A DNA stretch of 49,394 bases from Rhizobiaceae bacterium (GTDB lineage: Bacteria > Pseudomonadota > Alphaproteobacteria > Rhizobiales > Rhizobiaceae), in NCBI GenBank assembly GCA_019635715.1, contig JAHBYY010000030.1, positions 1 to 49,394 of the forward strand. The letters are read 5' to 3'. Made by a program: the position numbers and the translations under genes. Below, piece after piece: positions 7,978 through 16,229 of the stretch. The notes below the pieces were generated by a model, which was not told where the DNA came from, ran no database searches, and worked only from the letters and a program-made list of their open reading frames with translations. Each line of letters begins with the position of its first letter. The stretch's first letter is position 1.

Positions 7978-8808
7978 ATGCGACTTCTCTTCCTCGGCGA
8001 CATGGTCGGACGCACCGGACGCACGGCCGTCTGGGAAAGGCTTCCCGGTCTGATTGCGGACTTCGCCCTCGACTTCGTCGTGGTCAACGGCGAGAACGCG
8101 GCCGGCGGCTTCGGCATCACCGAGGAGATCCTGCGCGAGACGCTGGCCGCCGGCGCCGACGTCGTCACCACCGGCAACCATGTCTGGGACCAGCGCGAGG
8201 CGCTGACCTTCGCGCCGCGCCAGGATCGGTTCCTGCGGCCGGCCAATTTTCCGAGAGGGACGCCGGGCCGGGGTTCCGGCGTCTACATGGCGCGCAACGG
8301 CGCGCGCGTGCTCGTCACCAACATCATGGGCCGGGTCTTCATGCACCCCGAGCTCGACGATCCTTTCCATGCGGCGGAGCGCGAGCTCGCCGCCTGCCCA
8401 CTCGGCGAGCAGGCCGACGCGGTCGTCATCGACTTCCACGCCGAGGCGACCTCGGAGAAGATGTGCTTCGGCCATTTCGTCGACGGCCGCGCCAGCCTGG
8501 TGGTCGGCACGCACACCCATCAGCCGACAGCCGACCACCAGATCCTCAATGGGGGCACCGCCTATCTGACGGACGCCGGGATGTGCGGCGACTACGATTC
8601 GTCGCTCGGAATGGACAAGGAGGAACCGTTGAACCGCTTCCTGTCCAAGGTGCCGAAGGGCCGCTTCGAGGCCGCTCGCGGCCCTGCGACGATCTGCGGC
8701 GTCGGTGTCGAGATTTCCGACCGCACCGGCCTAGCCGAGAAAGTCGCACCGCTTCGCCTGGGGCCTCGACTTGAAGAAACGGTGCCGTCATTCTGGACCG
8801 CCCGTTGA
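7978..8808 (+). CDS. YmdB-type metallophosphoesterase (TIGR00282 family)
   Basis: A 276-residue binuclear-metal phosphoesterase. The ligands appear in the family order: LFLGDMVGRTGR, VVNGENAAGGFGI, VTTGNHVWDQRE and VVGTHTHQPTADHQIL. Bacillus YmdB hydrolyses 2',3'-cAMP and affects biofilm and RNA turnover; the cellular role in alphaproteobacteria is not settled. It follows the 5-FCL gene by eight bases, a conserved pairing in this group. Confidence 0.92.
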   Translation: MRLLFLGDMVGRTGRTAVWERLPGLIADFALDFVVVNGENAAGGFGITEEILRETLAAGADVVTTGNHVWDQREALTFAPRQDRFLRPANFPRGTPGRGSGVYMARNGARVLVTNIMGRVFMHPELDDPFHAAERELAACPLGEQADAVVIDFHAEATSEKMCFGHFVDGRASLVVGTHTHQPTADHQILNGGTAYLTDAGMCGDYDSSLGMDKEEPLNRFLSKVPKGRFEAARGPATICGVGVEISDRTGLAEKVAPLRLGPRLEETVPSFWTAR

Positions 8809-8891
8809 CGACCATGCAGTGCGTTCCTACTTCTGACGTCACTTCTCATACGATACTTGCCGTTCCCGCCTCCGACTGAAAGAGACCGACG

Positions 8892-9641
8892 ATGGATTTC
8901 CTGGCCGCTCACTTCCTATGGGTGAACGACCCGACCGCATGGGTCGCCCTCCTGACCCTCGTGGTTCTGGAAATCGTCCTGGGCATCGACAACCTCATCT
9001 TCATCTCGATCCTCACCAACAAGCTGCCCAAGCACCAGCAGGTGCCGGCCCGGCGCCTCGGCATCGGCGCCGCGCTGATCATGCGCCTGGTGCTGCTCGC
9101 CACGATCTCCTTCATCGTGCAATTGACGACGCCGCTGTTCACGCTCTTCGACCACGGCTTCTCCTGGCGCGACCTGATCCTGATCGCCGGCGGCCTCTTC
9201 CTCGTGTGGAAGGCGACCAAGGAGATCCACCATTCCGTCGATCCGGAGGATCACAAGGATTCGATGGTCGGCAACACGATCACCCTGACCCTCGGCGGCG
9301 CGATCTTCCAGATCCTGCTGCTGGATCTCGTCTTCTCGATCGACTCGATCATCACCGCGGTCGGCATGACCGACGAGATCGCCATCATGTACATCGCGGT
9401 GATCGCCGCCGTCACGGTGATGATGCTGGCCGCCACGCCGCTCGCCAACTTCATCGAAAAGAACCCGACCATCGTCATGCTGGCGCTGGGCTTCCTGCTG
9501 ATGATCGGCATGACGCTGATCGCCGACGGCATGGGCTACCATGTGCCGAAGGGCTATATCTACGCCGCCATGGGCTTCTCGGCGCTGGTCGAGGGGCTCA
9601 ACATGCTGGCCCGGCGCCGCAAGAGCAAATCGGGCCCCTGA
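8892..9641 (+). CDS. TerC-family integral membrane protein
   Basis: A 249-residue protein with about seven membrane segments. TerC marks are the paired acidic motifs in the membrane: [16 protein letters not shown] near the start and [16 protein letters not shown] in the middle, whose aspartates are thought to bind divalent metal. Family members export manganese or supply metal to exported enzymes. I looked upstream for a yybP-ykoY manganese riboswitch and saw none in the 83-base gap. It is probably a single gene, with a short hairpin after its stop. Confidence 0.9.
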   Translation: MDFLAAHFLWVNDPTAWVALLTLVVLEIVLGIDNLIFISILTNKLPKHQQVPARRLGIGAALIMRLVLLATISFIVQLTTPLFTLFDHGFSWRDLILIAGGLFLVWKATKEIHHSVDPEDHKDSMVGNTITLTLGGAIFQILLLDLVFSIDSIITAVGMTDEIAIMYIAVIAAVTVMMLAATPLANFIEKNPTIVMLALGFLLMIGMTLIADGMGYHVPKGYIYAAMGFSALVEGLNMLARRRKSKSGP

Positions 9642-9652
9642 ACGGCAAGCCC

Positions 9653-9671
9653 GCCGGGCCTTGTGCCCGGC
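9653..9671 (+). terminator. Short hairpin after terC, weak terminator candidate
   Basis: GCCGGGC (9653-9659) pairs with GCCCGGC (9665-9671) around a five-base loop, 12 bases after the terC-family stop. No T-run follows, so termination is uncertain. Confidence 0.3.
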
Positions 9672-9719
9672 AGCGGCTGCGGCCATAAGGACGCAACCTC
9701 TCCGACCGTCAGGATCTCG

Positions 9720-10217
9720 ATGCCCAAGACCACCGACGAGCTGTTCGCCTATCTCGAGGGCCTTGGCATCGCGGTGACCACGGTGCGCCATCCGCCGCTC
9801 CACACGGTGGCGGACTCGCAGGCGCTGCGCGGCGAGATCGCCGGCGGCCACACCAAGAACCTGTTCCTGAAAGACAGGAAGGACAACTACTTCCTCGTCA
9901 CCGTCGGCGAGGACGCCACCGTCGACCTGAAGCAGATCCACCACGTGATCGGAGCCGCCGGCAAGGTTTCGTTCGGCAAGCCGGAGGCGCTTCTGGAACT
10001 CCTCGGCGTCACGCCCGGCGGCGTCACCGTATTCGGCCTCGTCAACGACACCGGGCTTCGCGTCAAGCTGGTGCTGGACGAGGCGCTGATGGCCCATGAG
10101 GTGGTCAATGCGCACCCGCTGACCAACGAGGCGACCACTTCGATCTCGAGCGCCGATCTGCTAAGCTTCGTGCGGGCGACCGGCCATCAGCCGCAAATCT
10201 TGAAAGTTGCTGGATGA
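9720..10217 (+). CDS. ProXp-ala/YbaK-type tRNA-editing deacylase
   Basis: A 165-residue free-standing editing domain that hydrolyses mischarged Ala-tRNA(Pro). The sequence follows the ProXp-ala pattern: DELFAYLEGLGIAVTTVRHP, HTVADSQALRGEIAGGHTKN with the catalytic-region K in TKNLFLKD, KVSFGKPEALLELLGVTPGG, and the end NEATTSISSADLLSFVRATGH. The ATG at 9720 has AGGA five bases before it; 19 upstream codons are open but look non-coding. It is a house-cleaning enzyme that complements prolyl-tRNA synthetases lacking an insertion editing domain. Confidence 0.88.
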   Translation: MPKTTDELFAYLEGLGIAVTTVRHPPLHTVADSQALRGEIAGGHTKNLFLKDRKDNYFLVTVGEDATVDLKQIHHVIGAAGKVSFGKPEALLELLGVTPGGVTVFGLVNDTGLRVKLVLDEALMAHEVVNAHPLTNEATTSISSADLLSFVRATGHQPQILKVAG

Positions 10218-10286
10218 ACGCCACATGCGCGGCAACGATCGTGCCGCGGCGAGGCGACCGGCCCGCCCAACCAGGATGACCGCACC

Positions 10287-11249
10287 ATGAGCAGCCAGGA
10301 CAATCCCTTTGCCACGCAGGCGACCCAGTCGCCCAACGTCAGCATCCAGTTCGGCGACGCGCCCGCCAGGCGCCCGGCGCCGGCGGCGATCAAGGACGTG
10401 ACCACGCAGAGCTTTGCGGCGGACGTCATCCAGGAATCGCGCAAGCAGCCGGTCCTGGTCGATTTCTGGGCACCCTGGTGCGGCCCCTGCAAGCAGCTCG
10501 CGCCGGCCCTCGAAAAGGTCGTCGCGGCGTCCGGCGGCAAGGTCAAGCTGGTCAAGATGAACATCGACGAGCATCCCGGCGTCGCCGGCCAGCTCGGCAT
10601 CCAGTCGATCCCGGCGGTCATCGCCTTCAAGAACGGCCAGCCGGTCGACGGCTTCATGGGCGCCGTGCCGGAGAGCCAGATCCGCGAATTCATCGACCGC
10701 GTCGGCGGACGCGGCGCCGGGCCGCAGATCGCCGAGGCGCTGGCCGCCGCGCAGCAGGCCCGCGAGGCGGGCGACCTGCAGCAGGCGGCCAGCATCTACG
10801 ACGCGGTGCTGGCCGAGGATGCCGAGAATGTCGACGCCATCGGCGGTCTCGCCGACATCCTGTTCGAGGCGGGCGACCGCGAGGCCGTCGACCAGTTGCT
10901 GGCGGGCGTGCCGGACGCCAAGAAGGATGCGCCGGCGATCGCCGCCGTTCGTGCGAAGATCGCGCTGGCCGAACAGACCGCCGGCCTCGGCGATCCGGCC
11001 GAGTTCGAGCGCCGCATCGCCGCCGATCCCAAGGACTACGAGGCGCGCTTCGATCTCGCCATCGTCCGCAACGCCATGGGCGACCGCGCGGCCGCGGCCG
11101 ACCAGTTGCTGGCGATCGTCAAGGCCGACCGCGCCTGGCGCGACGACGGCGCGCGCGCCCAGCTACTGCAGTTCTTCGATGCCTGGGGCGTCATGGACGA
11201 GGCGACGCTGGCCGCACGCCGCAAGCTTTCGGCGCTGCTGTTCTCCTGA
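10287..11249 (+). CDS. Thioredoxin-TPR protein, CnoX/YbbN-like
   Basis: A 320-residue cytosolic protein. A disordered Ala/Pro-rich N-terminus (1-35) is followed by a thioredoxin fold with the intact active site WCGPC (64-68), cis-Pro in IQSIPAVIAF and the end ESQIREFIDRVGG. From about residue 150 come TPR-like helical repeats (AQQAREAGDLQQAASIYDAVLAEDAEN, ADILFEAGDREAVDQLLA, FDLAIVRNAMGDRAAAADQLL). This architecture is CnoX, a holdase-like chaperedoxin that hands clients to GroEL and protects cysteines. E. coli CnoX has lost the redox CxxC; this one keeps it, so it may also reduce disulfides. A LON-domain gene follows. Confidence 0.9.
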   Translation: MSSQDNPFATQATQSPNVSIQFGDAPARRPAPAAIKDVTTQSFAADVIQESRKQPVLVDFWAPWCGPCKQLAPALEKVVAASGGKVKLVKMNIDEHPGVAGQLGIQSIPAVIAFKNGQPVDGFMGAVPESQIREFIDRVGGRGAGPQIAEALAAAQQAREAGDLQQAASIYDAVLAEDAENVDAIGGLADILFEAGDREAVDQLLAGVPDAKKDAPAIAAVRAKIALAEQTAGLGDPAEFERRIAADPKDYEARFDLAIVRNAMGDRAAAADQLLAIVKADRAWRDDGARAQLLQFFDAWGVMDEATLAARRKLSALLFS

Positions 11250-11258
11250 CGGATTTGC

Positions 11259-11288
11259 CTGCCGGCCGGGCTTGCAGCCGGCCGGCAG
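11259..11288 (+). other. Strong GC hairpin between the thioredoxin-TPR and LON genes
   Basis: CTGCCGGCCGG (11259-11269) pairs perfectly with CCGGCCGGCAG (11278-11288) over an eight-base loop, starting nine bases after the thioredoxin-TPR stop. No T-run follows, so it may be a pausing or mRNA-protecting structure rather than a full terminator. Confidence 0.5.
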
Positions 11289-11326
11289 CGCCCCATGTCT
11301 TGAGGGCGTGCGAAAGGGAGGTGATC

Positions 11327-11995
11327 ATGCAGGCGGGCAACGTCAGCTATCGCGTCAGCGACGACGTACCGTCGATCGTCCCGGTCTTTCCCCTGCCGGA
11401 AGCCCTGCTGCTGCCCGGCGGCCGCATGCCGCTCAACATCTTCGAGCCGCGCTACATCCAGATGATCGATACAGCGATGCGCGGGGATCGCGTCGTCGGC
11501 ATGGTGCAGCCGGCGCTCGACGGGTCGAAGCGTCACGACGACGAGCCCGAGCTTTCCCAGGTCGGATGCCTCGGCCGCATCATCTCCTTGCAGGAGACCG
11601 GCGACGGCCGCTACCTCATCTCGCTGCAGGGCATCTGCCGCTACCGGATCGTCGAGGAACTTTCCGTGAAGACGCCGTTCCGGCAGTGCCGGATCGCGCC
11701 CTTCGCGGCCGATTTGCACGACCAGGGCGGCGGCGAGGTCGACCGGCCGGCACTGCTGAAGGCCTTCCGCGCCTATCTGCAGGCCAACGACCTCGACGCC
11801 GACTGGGAGAGCGTCAGCCGCGCCGACAACGCCATGCTGGTCAACGCCCTGTCGATGATGGCACCCTACGGCGCCGCCGAGAAGCAGGCCCTGCTCGAAG
11901 CGCCGGACCTCAGGACCCGCGCCGAAACGCTGATCGCCATCACCGAAATGGCGATCGCCCGCGACAATGACGGCTTCGGAACCGGCCTCCAATGA
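11327..11995 (+). CDS. LON peptidase N-terminal-domain protein
   Basis: A 222-residue stand-alone LON substrate-binding domain without the ATPase or protease parts. The family opening is plain: [28 protein letters not shown], followed by [36 protein letters not shown] and the helical C-terminus. The ATG is preceded by an almost perfect Shine-Dalgarno (GGGAGGTGAT), the strongest in the window, so it is probably well translated. It overlaps the Trm112 gene by four bases (ATGA), so the two are coupled. The role is unknown; it may recognise protein substrates. Confidence 0.88.
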   Translation: MQAGNVSYRVSDDVPSIVPVFPLPEALLLPGGRMPLNIFEPRYIQMIDTAMRGDRVVGMVQPALDGSKRHDDEPELSQVGCLGRIISLQETGDGRYLISLQGICRYRIVEELSVKTPFRQCRIAPFAADLHDQGGGEVDRPALLKAFRAYLQANDLDADWESVSRADNAMLVNALSMMAPYGAAEKQALLEAPDLRTRAETLIAITEMAIARDNDGFGTGLQ

Positions 11996-12210
11996 CCTCC
12001 GGGGATGCACCCGAGGCTGCCGGAGTGCCAGCCGCGTCGCTCGACGTGCGGCTTCTGGAGCTGCTCGCCTGCCCGCTGACCAAGGGTCCCCTGAGCTACG
12101 ACAGGCAGCGCGGCGAACTGGTGTCGCGCCTGGCGAAGCTGGCCTATCCGGTGCGCGACGGAATCCCGGTCATGCTGCCCTCGGAAGCGCGCCAGATCGA
12201 CGACGACTGA
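11992..12210 (+). CDS. Trm112-family small protein (YcaR-like)
   Basis: A 72-residue protein. The core [20 protein letters not shown] followed by [19 protein letters not shown] is the bacterial Trm112/YcaR signature. E. coli YcaR has four zinc cysteines; here only the first Cys remains (CPLT in place of CPVC, and LVS in place of LIC), a loss that I recall as usual in this group. Eukaryotic Trm112 is an activator subunit of methyltransferases; the bacterial role is unknown. Translation is coupled to the LON gene by ATGA overlap, and the stop directly abuts the stop of the convergent ydcF-like gene. Confidence 0.86.
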   Translation: MTSGDAPEAAGVPAASLDVRLLELLACPLTKGPLSYDRQRGELVSRLAKLAYPVRDGIPVMLPSEARQIDDD

Positions 12211-12912
12211 CTACTTGAGTTCCGCCGACCGTTCCGATCCGTCCAGGGACTCGGCCGTCAGATCGTGCGCCGGCGGCGTCACCGCGATCCGCACCGCGGC
12301 GGCGAGGAATTTGGCGTACTCCATGAAGATCACCCGCAGCGCTTCGGGCTTGGTCAGCCAGCCGCCATGCCGAAGCTGCGTGTTGACGACCGGATAGGGC
12401 TCGAGCGTCGCCTGCGACAGCGACCGATGCATTTCGAGCAGGCTGCGCGGCATGTGGTAGTTGTTGGTGACCAGGATGACGCTGTCGAAATGGTTGCTCC
12501 TCATCCATTTGGCGCTTTCGTCGGCGTTGCCGATGGTGTCCAGCGCCGCGTAGTCGATATCGACGCAGCAGGTGAACAGCTCGCGGTCGCCGCCATTGGC
12601 GACCCGCAGCGCCTCCTGCGTGGCGGACGGATGGACGCCGCTGATCAGCAGACGCTTGCCCTTGCCGGACTTGAGCAGCGACAGCGCCGTGTCGATCCGC
12701 GACTGGCCGCCGGTCAGCACGATGATGGCGTCGGCCGGCTCCACATCGTCCGGCGCCGCGAGCTCGCTGACATGGGTGGCGAACAGGCCGAAGCCGCCCG
12801 CGAACAGGCCAGCGGCGGCGATGCAGCCGAACGCCGCGAGCCTGAGCGCGGCAACGAGCGAGCGCCGGTGCGCGGCGGTCGAATCGATCGGCGCATATTT
12901 CACCATCGCCAT
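12211..12912 (-). CDS. YdcF-family (DUF218/SanA-like) membrane protein
   Basis: A 233-residue protein with one N-terminal membrane segment (about 22-46, LRLAAFGCIAAAGLFAGGFGLF) and a periplasmic DUF218 domain. The domain shows ADAIIVLTGGQSRIDTAL, RLLISGVHP and VILVTNNYHMPRSLLEMHRSL, the usual nucleotide-like binding pattern of YdcF/SanA/ElyC proteins. Relatives act in envelope barrier function and peptidoglycan or polysaccharide lipid-carrier metabolism. It is the third gene after ftsE-ftsX in the same direction, 64 bases after ftsX, an envelope context. Confidence 0.85.
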   Translation of the reverse strand: MAMVKYAPIDSTAAHRRSLVAALRLAAFGCIAAAGLFAGGFGLFATHVSELAAPDDVEPADAIIVLTGGQSRIDTALSLLKSGKGKRLLISGVHPSATQEALRVANGGDRELFTCCVDIDYAALDTIGNADESAKWMRSNHFDSVILVTNNYHMPRSLLEMHRSLSQATLEPYPVVNTQLRHGGWLTKPEALRVIFMEYAKFLAAAVRIAVTPPAHDLTAESLDGSERSAELK

Positions 12913-12976
12913 TCGATATCCCCGAAATCGGCGGATGGATAGGAGCAGCCGCGCCGCGGCGCTGGAGCAGCCATGT

Positions 12977-13960
12977 TCATGCGTCGGGCGCCCGGCTGTC
13001 GAGATCGTTGAGGAAGGCGACGACCGTCACGTGGCTGGTCACCGCCGTCAAGCCGGCGATGGCGAGCACGATCAGCGCCACGCCCGCATAGCCGGCGGGG
13101 CCGATCGCGAAATTTCCGAACAGCGCCGACGCCTGGTCGGCCACCGGCGTCGCGATGTTGCGCGCCGACCACAGGCCGAAGGCGACGAAGACGACGATCG
13201 CCGCGAGCCCCCCGGCGGCCGCGCCCTTCATGCCGGTGAGCAGGAAGTGACGGCGAAACTCGGTGGCGATGAACTTCGCCTCGGCGCCGACGAAATGCAG
13301 CACCTCGATGATGTGGCCGTTGCCGGCCATCGCGCCGCGGGTGGCGAAGATGACGGTCAGCGTCGTCGCGGCCAGCATCAGCACCAGGATCGCCACGCCG
13401 AGCATCACGGTGGTGCGCGCCATCACCACCAGCCGATCGACCCAGGTGCGGTGATCGTCGAGCGACAGGCCCTGCACCTTCGCGGTGAGCACCTCGCGCA
13501 AGGCGGCAAAATCCGGCGGCTTGGCCTGATCGATGGTGACGATCACCAGACGTGGAACCGGCAGCTCGTCGATGTCCAGGCCGGAGCCCAGCCAGGGTTC
13601 GAGCAGGCGCGCCGTTGCCGCCCGGTCGACCACCTTGGCGCCGAGCACGCCCGGGAAGGACGCCGCGATTCCGGCCGCCTCCGACAGCGCCGCCTCCATG
13701 TCCAGACCGTCGAGCGGCCGGATCTGGATCGTCGCCTCGCGGGCGATCTGGTTCTGCCACACCGCCGAGGTATCGCGCACCAGCGTGACGCCGCCGAGCG
13801 TCAGGCACGACAGGAAGGTCATGATCGCGATGACCAGCACCAGCGCGCTGCCGGCGACGTTCTGCCCCGGCACGATCGGCGTCGGCCTGCGCCGCTTCCA
13901 GGCCGCGTCCAGCGCCGCCTCGGCCGGTGTGTGGCGCGTCTCGCCGGTCACCTCAGTCAT
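12977..13960 (-). CDS. ftsX: Cell-division ABC transporter permease FtsX
   Basis: A 327-residue inner-membrane protein with the FtsX layout: a cytoplasmic N-terminus (1-33), a first membrane segment (ALVLVIAIMTFLSCLTLGGV), a periplasmic domain of about 120 residues that relays the signal to peptidoglycan-hydrolase activators, then three more membrane segments near 180-205, 245-265 and 290-312. Its start overlaps the ftsE stop by eight bases. With FtsE it activates septal hydrolases through EnvC-like proteins; an envC-like gene is present 8 kb away. Confidence 0.92.
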   Translation of the reverse strand: MTEVTGETRHTPAEAALDAAWKRRRPTPIVPGQNVAGSALVLVIAIMTFLSCLTLGGVTLVRDTSAVWQNQIAREATIQIRPLDGLDMEAALSEAAGIAASFPGVLGAKVVDRAATARLLEPWLGSGLDIDELPVPRLVIVTIDQAKPPDFAALREVLTAKVQGLSLDDHRTWVDRLVVMARTTVMLGVAILVLMLAATTLTVIFATRGAMAGNGHIIEVLHFVGAEAKFIATEFRRHFLLTGMKGAAAGGLAAIVVFVAFGLWSARNIATPVADQASALFGNFAIGPAGYAGVALIVLAIAGLTAVTSHVTVVAFLNDLDSRAPDA

Positions 13961-14612
13961 AGATGTCGAGCCGCCCGTTGGACAGGATCATGCGCCGCGC
14001 GTCGACCTGCTCCATCAGGCCGAGATCGTGGGTGGCGATCACCACGGCGGTTCCGAGCCGGTTGAGCTCGATGAACAGGCGCAGCAGGCGCCGCGCCAGC
14101 GGCGGGTCGACATTGCCGGTCGGCTCGTCGGCGAGCAGCACCTCCGGCTGCTCGATCAGCGCGCGCGCGATCGCGGCGCGCTGCTTCTCGCCTCCGGACA
14201 GCACCGGCGGCAGCACATGCATGCGCTCGCCGAGCCCGACCCATTTGAGCAGTTCCGTGACGTCGGAGCGATAGCTGGACTCCTCCCGGCCGCGCACCCT
14301 GAGCGGCAGTGCGACGTTCTCGTAGGTCGTCATGTGGTCGAGCAGGCGGAAATCCTGGAAAACCACGCCGACGCGCCGGCGCAGCATCGGCAGCTCCTTG
14401 CGGCTGAGCCGCGAGCGGTCCTTGCCGAAGATGGTGATCAGGCCGCGGGTCGGCTTCAGCGACAGGAACAGCAGCCTGAGCAGCGTCGTCTTGCCGGCGC
14501 CCGACGGCCCGCTCAGGAACTGGAACGAGCTCGGCGGAATCTCGAACGAGATGTCCCGGAGGATCTCCGGGCCCATCCCATAGCGCAGGCCGACATTCTC
14601 GAAACGGATCAA
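13953..14612 (-). CDS. ftsE: Cell-division ABC transporter ATPase FtsE
   Basis: A 219-residue ABC ATPase. Walker A is GPSGAGKTTLLRLL, the signature is LSGGEKQRAAIARALIEQPE, Walker B leads into LLADEPTGNVDP, and the FtsE-typical opening MIRFENVGLRYGMGPEILRD is present. It pairs with FtsX to couple ATP hydrolysis to septal peptidoglycan cleavage. A CtrA-type box lies 53 bases upstream of the start. Confidence 0.95.
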   Translation of the reverse strand: MIRFENVGLRYGMGPEILRDISFEIPPSSFQFLSGPSGAGKTTLLRLLFLSLKPTRGLITIFGKDRSRLSRKELPMLRRRVGVVFQDFRLLDHMTTYENVALPLRVRGREESSYRSDVTELLKWVGLGERMHVLPPVLSGGEKQRAAIARALIEQPEVLLADEPTGNVDPPLARRLLRLFIELNRLGTAVVIATHDLGLMEQVDARRMILSNGRLDIYD

Positions 14613-14664
14613 AACAGGGTCCCGGCAAGCATGCCAACGTCGAATCGACCATCGACGCGCATGG

Positions 14665-14679
14665 TTAACCCTCGGTTAA
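14665..14679. promoter_or_regulatory. CtrA-type box between ftsE and a divergent membrane gene
   Basis: TTAACCCTCGGTTAA fits TTAA-N7-TTAA. It lies 53 bases before the ftsE start and 95 before the start of the divergent gene at 14774, so it could serve either side. Confidence 0.65.
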
Positions 14680-14773
14680 GAGCCCTGTGGCCATCATCGC
14701 CGTCCGGCGTGCGCGCGGCGCGCGGCGGACGCGTGCACCCCGCACGCGGCATCTCGGATCTTCGGGACTTCGC

Positions 14774-15400
14774 ATGACGCACCGCCAGACGACACGCCCG
14801 GTTTCCGGCAAATTGATGGCCTCGGCGGCCCCGCCCGCCGGCACGATGGCGCCGTTCCCCGTCAACGATGTCATCGACGCCGAGTTCGAGACCGTCGGCC
14901 GGCAGCGCCCGAGGCCGATCCGCGCCGACGACGGCGCGCTCGCCTTTCGCCCCGGCCTCGAAACGCTCGGACGCGAACCGGCACGCCGGCCGGCGCAGGC
15001 GGCGTCCGGCGGACGGCTGTTCTGGGGCGTCGGCGCCTGCCTGATCTTCGCAGCGTTCTGGGTATCCGGCGGACATTCGGCGCTGCTCGGCGCAGATGCA
15101 TCGGGCGCGGCCGTTGTGCACTCCGCCGCCCTGACGCTCTCCGGCGTCTCGTCGCGCGTCGATCACAGCGGCGCGCGGCCGGTCATCCTGGTCGACGGCA
15201 ATGCCGGCAATGACGGCACCCGGTCGGTCGATCTCCCCGGCCTGGAGATCAGCGTCGCCGACCTGGAAGGCAAGATCATCCGCTACAGGCTGGGGACAGC
15301 CGCGCGCCGTCTCGCGCCCGGCGAGCAATTTGCCTTTTCGAGCCGCCTTGACGTACCTAAGAGCGGAGTGAAGACGGTTTCCGTCAGCTTCGCCCGGTGA
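14774..15400 (+). CDS. Single-span membrane protein, DUF3426-like C-terminus
   Basis: A 208-residue protein of unknown function. Residues 1-75 are basic, Pro/Ala-rich and probably disordered in the cytoplasm. One membrane segment follows (about 78-95, RLFWGVGACLIFAAFWVSGG). The C-terminal 100 residues (LTLSGVSSRVDHSGARPVI, LEISVADLEGKIIRYRLGT, LAPGEQFAFSSRLDVPKSGV) look like the beta-sandwich domain found after zinc-ribbon MJ0042 modules, but no zinc ribbon (CxxC) is present. It diverges from ftsE across a CtrA-type box and is followed by hpt. A division-linked envelope role is only an inference. Confidence 0.72.
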   Translation: MTHRQTTRPVSGKLMASAAPPAGTMAPFPVNDVIDAEFETVGRQRPRPIRADDGALAFRPGLETLGREPARRPAQAASGGRLFWGVGACLIFAAFWVSGGHSALLGADASGAAVVHSAALTLSGVSSRVDHSGARPVILVDGNAGNDGTRSVDLPGLEISVADLEGKIIRYRLGTAARRLAPGEQFAFSSRLDVPKSGVKTVSVSFAR

Positions 15401-15455
15401 GCACGGGGCGGGGCGGGCGGAAGGCGTCAGCCAACCGCACCGGAGTGCCACCCAG

Positions 15456-15998
15456 ATGCCGATCGTCCGCGACAAGGAAATCGAGGTCCTGTTCAGCGCC
15501 TCCGCGATCGCGCGGCGCAACCTCGAACTCGCCAAGGATATCGCGGCGCACGATTATCGCGACCTGTTGGTCATTTCGGTGCTCAAGGGCTCGTTCGTCT
15601 TCGCCGCCGACCTGATCCGCGCCATGCACGATGTCGGCCTGTCGCCCGAGGTCGAGTTCATCTTCATTTCCAGCTACGGGGCGGGCAAGGTCAGCGGCGA
15701 GGTCAGGGTGCTGCGCGACATCGACAACGAGGTGAAGGACCGCGATGTCCTGCTGATCGACGACATCCTGGAAAGCGGCAAGACGCTGCGTTTCGCACGC
15801 GACCTGATGCTGTCGCGCGGCGCGCGCAGTTGCTCCATAGCCGTGCTGCTCGACAAGCGCATGCGCCGGCAGGCCGACATCGAGGCCGACTATGTCGGCT
15901 TCGACTGCCCGGACTACTTCGTCGTCGGTTACGGCATGGACGTCGCCCACGCCTTCCGCGAGCTGCCCTTCGTCGGCGTCGTCAAGGGCGAGGGCTGA
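15456..15998 (+). CDS. hpt: Hypoxanthine phosphoribosyltransferase
   Basis: Salvages hypoxanthine (and guanine) to nucleotides with PRPP. The 180 residues carry the flexible-loop segment FIFISSYGAGKVSGEV, the PRPP-binding loop VLLIDDILESGKTL (D102, D103 near its start), the purine-contact segment LLDKRMRRQADIEADYVGFD and the end FVVGYGMDVAHAFRELP. Length and motifs are standard. It follows the membrane gene by 55 bases. Confidence 0.94.
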   Translation: MPIVRDKEIEVLFSASAIARRNLELAKDIAAHDYRDLLVISVLKGSFVFAADLIRAMHDVGLSPEVEFIFISSYGAGKVSGEVRVLRDIDNEVKDRDVLLIDDILESGKTLRFARDLMLSRGARSCSIAVLLDKRMRRQADIEADYVGFDCPDYFVVGYGMDVAHAFRELPFVGVVKGEG

Positions 15999-16011
15999 CC
16001 GAAGCCCGGCC

Positions 16012-16218
16012 CTACTGCTCGCCGAGCTTGATCGAAGGATGATAGTCCCTGCCCTCGATGTCCTTCACCACCGCCTGGCCGCAGCGCATCGAATTGCTCG
16101 CCGCGTCGAAGGCATAGGTCGGCGAGCCGAACAGATGCCAGCCCTTATCGAGCGCCGCCGACACCTTGTGGCAGAAGCTCGAATCATCCGGTCCGGACAG
16201 GAAGCGATACAGCCGCAT
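16012..16218 (-). CDS. DUF1737 protein
   Basis: A 68-residue protein matching DUF1737: MRLYRFLSGPDDSSFCHKV, ALDKGWHLFGSPTYAF and the Cys-Gly-Gln turn MRCGQAVVKD. No function is known for the family. It starts 11 bases after the stop of the CitE-like gene, so the two are co-transcribed, and its stop faces the hpt stop 13 bases away. Confidence 0.85.
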   Translation of the reverse strand: MRLYRFLSGPDDSSFCHKVSAALDKGWHLFGSPTYAFDAASNSMRCGQAVVKDIEGRDYHPSIKLGEQ

Positions 16219-16229
16219 TCGATAACCCC

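Noticed and set aside
8809-8891. Manganese (yybP-ykoY) riboswitch before the TerC gene
   Set aside because: The gap is only 83 bases and none of the conserved riboswitch segments could be found.
11992-12210. Loss of zinc cysteines in the Trm112-like protein as a novelty
   Set aside because: From memory this CPLT form is ordinary in alphaproteobacterial members, so it is not reported as a finding.
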